Source: an uncultured Acidobacteriota bacterium (GTDB taxonomy: Bacteria; Acidobacteriota; UBA6911; RPQK01; JAJDTT01). From it: DNA of 35,786 bases. The translations under genes were made by a program, and so were the position numbers. The notes beneath the pieces were generated by a model. That model saw only the letters and a program-made list of their open reading frames with translations. It was not told the origin of the DNA and ran no database searches. Below are positions 32,769 through 35,786 of the stretch, in pieces; the first letter of the stretch is position 1; each line of letters starts with the position of its first letter. The stretch spans positions 1 to 35,786 of the forward strand of contig CATOST010000031.1 of the NCBI GenBank assembly GCA_951812665.1. Direction: 5' to 3'.

Positions 32769-34445
32769 ATGCGAACAATAGGGTTTGTCCTGCTGGCCAT
32801 GCTGACGGGTCAGACGGCCCTGCCTGCCCAGAGCAACCCTCTGGACGTCTCCAGCCGAAGGCAGGTGTTCATCGACGAGCGTTTCCTGGAGGTCTCGGAG
32901 GGCATCGAGCTGGTCGTTCACCAGCCGACCAAGACGAACGAACTCACGATTGCGCCGGAACACCCCTGGGAAACCGTAATTTCCGGCTCCTCCACCGTCA
33001 TCAAGGCAGGGGATGTCTACCACCTCTGGTACAGCGCCAGGGCTCCCAAGAAGAGGGACCCCGACACCGGCGAACCGATCTGGAACAAAGGGAGGTTTCA
33101 GAGTCTGGCTTATGCACGCTCCCAGGACGGGATTCACTGGGAAAAGCCCATGCTGGGTCTGGCCGAGATCTTCGGAAGCAAGGAGAACAACATCGTTCTT
33201 GGCTACGGTGCCGGAGGCGTCGAAGCGGGACTCATTGGCACCACTGTGTTTCTGGACCCCAACGCAGTTGCCGAAGAGAGATTTCGCCAGTTGGCTTACG
33301 TCAGAACCCCCCCTGCGCTCCCCGCTTCCGCCCTGCACCTGTTTTCTTCCCCAGACGGAATCCACTGGAGCCTCACCCGCAAGTCGGTCATCGTTTTCGA
33401 GTCGAAGAAGCACCACCTGGATTCCCCAAACGTGATCTTCTGGGATGATCGCATCCACAAATATGCGGCCTACATCCGCCGAAATCTGCGTCCTCCCGGA
33501 TCCCAGGGCAGGGCCGTGGCCCGCAGCGAATCGGACCATCTCGAACGGTTCATGAATGCCGAAGTCACGCCCGTCGTACTGGCTGTCGACCACTTGGATC
33601 CCCACCACTACGATTCGAGGGAAGACCGTAATGTCCAGGTCATGGATTTGTATACGAATGCCACTGTGAAGTATCCCTGGGCCCAGGATGCCTACTACAT
33701 GTTCCCCTCGGCCTATTACCACTACCACAGCAGGTTCCTCCGCGAATTCGAAAACGATTCAGTCTTCGATTTCGAATCTTTCTGGGACAAGAAAGGAGAG
33801 ACCATGCCTCGGGAAGGTCAGACGGCTGCCAACACGGGACCACTGGACATCCGTTTTGCAGCAAGTCGGGATGGTGTTGACTGGCACCGATACGACCGCC
33901 GCGCCTTTGTGGACTTGGGCATGAAAGGCGAATTCGATTCAAAGTCCAATTACATGATTCTCGGCTTGGTTCCCGCTCTCAACGGGCGCGAGATGTACAT
34001 GTACTACAGCGGCAGCGATCAGATACATGCCTGGGGCTTTCAGCCTCAAAGCGAAGCGGTTCGAAGGGAGGGGCTGGGTCCCATTCAGAATATTCGAGCC
34101 CTCAGTCGGCTGGTTCTGCGGAGGGACGGATTTATCTCCGTTCGAGCATCGTACCCGGGAGGGCAGTTTACCACCCCCCTCCTGAAATTTGAGGGTAGGG
34201 AGCTGGCCTTGAACGTCGACACCTCAGCCTTGGGCACGCTCAGGGTAGAAATACTGGACGAGTTCGACAATCCCCTGGAAGGTTTTCGACTGGCGGACTG
34301 CGACCGTATTCACACCACCAACGAGATGAACCGGATCGTCACCTGGCACCGGCAGTCGGACCTGAGTCGTCTCGCCGGAAAGCCGGTCCGACTCCGGTTC
34401 GTCATGAATGATACCGACCTGTACGCCTTCCAGTTCAGGCAGTGA
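32769..34445 (+). CDS. Secreted glycoside-hydrolase-like beta-propeller protein (GH32/GH43-like, putative)
   Basis: A 558-residue exported protein with a short signal (MRTIGFVLLAMLTGQTALPAQ). The body (about 30-430) has repeated propeller-type strands, for example GDVYHLWYSAR, SLAYARSQDGIHWEKP, LHLFSSPDGIHWSLT and IRFAASRDGVDWHRYD, which match the SxDGxxW pattern of GH32/GH43/GH117-like folds and their many uncharacterised relatives in Planctomycetes and marine Bacteroidetes. A C-terminal beta-sandwich (about 445-558; FTTPLLKFEGRELALNVDTSALGTLRVEILD) resembles a GH32 C-terminal module. The acidic catalytic residues could not be placed with confidence, so activity is open. GGAAGGAG lies seven bases before the ATG. 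It stands after the receptor terminator, so it must have its own promoter in 32676-32768. Confidence 0.75.
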   Translation: MRTIGFVLLAMLTGQTALPAQSNPLDVSSRRQVFIDERFLEVSEGIELVVHQPTKTNELTIAPEHPWETVISGSSTVIKAGDVYHLWYSARAPKKRDPDTGEPIWNKGRFQSLAYARSQDGIHWEKPMLGLAEIFGSKENNIVLGYGAGGVEAGLIGTTVFLDPNAVAEERFRQLAYVRTPPALPASALHLFSSPDGIHWSLTRKSVIVFESKKHHLDSPNVIFWDDRIHKYAAYIRRNLRPPGSQGRAVARSESDHLERFMNAEVTPVVLAVDHLDPHHYDSREDRNVQVMDLYTNATVKYPWAQDAYYMFPSAYYHYHSRFLREFENDSVFDFESFWDKKGETMPREGQTAANTGPLDIRFAASRDGVDWHRYDRRAFVDLGMKGEFDSKSNYMILGLVPALNGREMYMYYSGSDQIHAWGFQPQSEAVRREGLGPIQNIRALSRLVLRRDGFISVRASYPGGQFTTPLLKFEGRELALNVDTSALGTLRVEILDEFDNPLEGFRLADCDRIHTTNEMNRIVTWHRQSDLSRLAGKPVRLRFVMNDTDLYAFQFRQ

Positions 34446-34505
34446 AAGGGCCTCCGGCAAGAAGTCCGAGCGGTAGGTGCATTGCGTTCAAAGCCGCGAG
34501 CAGAT

Positions 34506-35786
34506 TCATTCCCGGCCCAGACGCGAAGCCAAGTGCTTGAGCGCGGTTCTGGTTTCACTGATCTGCCGTTCCAGGTTCTGTTTGTGCCGGACGGCCTGGT
34601 TGTCGTTTCTTTCCCCTGGATGGGCCAGATCCTCTTCCAACTCCTTCAGGTAGCTGCGACAAAGCTCGAGGTAGCGATCAGCCGTTGCCGGGTTGTGGAA
34701 GCTCGCTCCGTTCACTCTGACGTAGACGGGCGTCGTATGGGCGACTTGGGTGTGGGCGGCATCGGTCCGGGCGGCGACCCAGATCCCACGTTGCACCGGC
34801 AGCTCCATCTCGATCGAGAGCAACTCTTCACTCTGGCCCGGCTCCCCTGCAGAGACTTTCTTCAGCGTTTTGGAATGTCCTACGATTTCCAGTTGACGTA
34901 AGGGGATTTGAGACGCCTGCCCGTAGGCTCTGGCTGAGATCCTGACAACAGTGCCCGATTCGACCTCCAGCGTCTCGCCGGGAAGCCGGTCGTTCACCGT
35001 AAACTCCAGCATCGGTCCGCTGGTCACGAAGGTCCGGCCTGCCTTGACGCCCTGCAGCCAGCGGTCAAACGAGAGGCTGTCGCCGGTATAGGTGTAGAAC
35101 CGGGCGTCGCCGATCTGCGAACACCCCTCTTCCAGGCCGAAGCGAGGTCCTCGCCCACACCAGGGAAAATCTGAGCCACCTAACGCCGTAAGCCGATATC
35201 CAAGATCCAGGAAATGATAATAGTGCTGCAGCGCCAGCGGCCCTTCCTTTGGACAGAACTGCATCACCTCGAGAAAGTCGAGCTTCCCTCGCAATACGTT
35301 GAGCGTCATTCCACGATAACCGTGAAAGGTCATCGCTTGATGGGCGAAGCCGGTAATGCCTCCCAGCTCGTGTACCTGGTCGAAAACACGGCCGTAGTTG
35401 TAGTAATCGTCCCGAAATCGAACGAATTCTTCCGCACCGAGCGAAATCGTGTGACCGATCTCGGGCGTCCGGGGGCCTTCCTGACCGGGCGAGAGGATGT
35501 AGTCCCCTTCGCGGTAGCGGCCGCTGCCGCCCCAAGCATATTGAGAGTAATAAGTCGCCCAGAAATCCCCATTTGGAGAAGATGCGCCACGTGCACATCC
35601 TCTGCCGCCGTCCAGCGAAGAATGGCCGGATCGTCGCGCGGCGACCGCCGCAGGTGAATGTGATCGTCCCCCGAGTACCAGCCACGCCGGGGCATGTCGA
35701 TCCATCGCTCCAGCTTGTACTCTCGGGAAAGGCTCTTGCCCGGGTCGAGATCGAACTCCACGGTTTGCGCAACGAACTCATATCCC
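34506..35786 (-). CDS. CehA/McbA-family metallohydrolase, 5' truncated and frameshifted
   Basis: A metal-dependent hydrolase of the PHP-related CehA/McbA group. The first part, open to the window edge, reads GWYSGDDHIHLRR (metal motif HIH) and DDPAILRWTAAEDVHVAHLLQMG, then stops making sense. The second frame resumes at once with DFWATYYSQYAWGG and continues normally: YILSPGQEGPRTPEIGH, GGITGFAHQAM, LTALGGSDFPWCG and RTFVTSGPMLEF. One extra base in the CCCC run at 35567-35570 (minus-strand GGGG) would restore a single frame. So this is either a real one-base deletion or an assembly error. The C-terminus has a Glu/Arg-rich coiled segment (about the last 60 residues). Family members include carbaryl hydrolase, but most have unknown substrates. 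It converges with the glycosidase-like gene. Confidence 0.8.

Noticed and set aside
1..35786. CRISPR arrays, tRNA or rRNA genes, phage or plasmid functions, defence systems
   Set aside because: No regularly spaced repeats, no cloverleaf-like or rRNA-like stretch and no matching proteins were seen on either strand.

Overview
The window looks like a chromosomal piece of an uncultured, heterotrophic, Gram-negative bacterium. Most of it has high G+C and heavy CGG, CCC and GAG codon use. The best guess is Acidobacteriota. The reasons are a 1,188-residue TonB-dependent receptor with an N-terminal carboxypeptidase-regulatory domain, a four-gene DUF1501/DUF1549/PPC/WD40-cytochrome set, and an FGly-type lipoprotein sulfatase. 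Planctomycetota or a related lineage is not excluded, because no rRNA or other marker gene is present. No tRNA, rRNA, CRISPR array, integrase or intact transposase was seen.

Layout. 1-3279 (+): the end of a PfkB sugar kinase, a mutarotase-like lipoprotein and a NupG-type major facilitator. 3388-6842 (-): a sodium:solute symporter and a pyruvate kinase with unusual K+-site residues. 6971-8290 (+): a lipoprotein sulfatase. 8361-8900 (-): a small chorismate-lyase-like protein. 9031-13564 (+): a D-aminoacylase-like amidohydrolase, an M20 dipeptidase and a BCCT betaine-type transporter, followed by a broken second copy of the M20 3' end. 13785-21804 (-): a four-gene operon read WD40/cytochrome, PPC protein, DUF1549/DUF1553 cytochrome, DUF1501 Tat protein. 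22016-28264 (-): DgoD-like dehydratase, Asp-box sialidase-like protein, double GNAT protein and M16 protease, all closely spaced. 28265-29041: the only long gene-poor stretch, with a decayed reading frame and an AT-rich island. 29042-34445 (+): the TonB-dependent receptor with a strong terminator, then a secreted GH32/GH43-like protein. 34506-35786 (-): a CehA/McbA-type metallohydrolase, cut by the window edge and frameshifted.

Functionally the window reads as a scavenging region. Its parts are outer-membrane uptake (TonB receptor), extracytoplasmic sulfatase, sialidase-like and glycosidase-like proteins, sugar and nucleoside or sodium symporters, sugar-acid dehydratase and kinase, and amino-acid or dipeptide release (aminoacylase, M20, M16). 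Substrates are inferred from families only.

The most notable structural signal is the BCCT gene. It sits between two 124-bp direct copies (10 mismatches by hand count) of the 3' end of the dipeptidase gene, which looks like the scar of a homology-assisted gene acquisition or of deletion within a tandem pair. Two families of short palindromic intergenic repeats also occur. No convincing wholly new multi-gene system was found; the unusual points are listed as separate findings.
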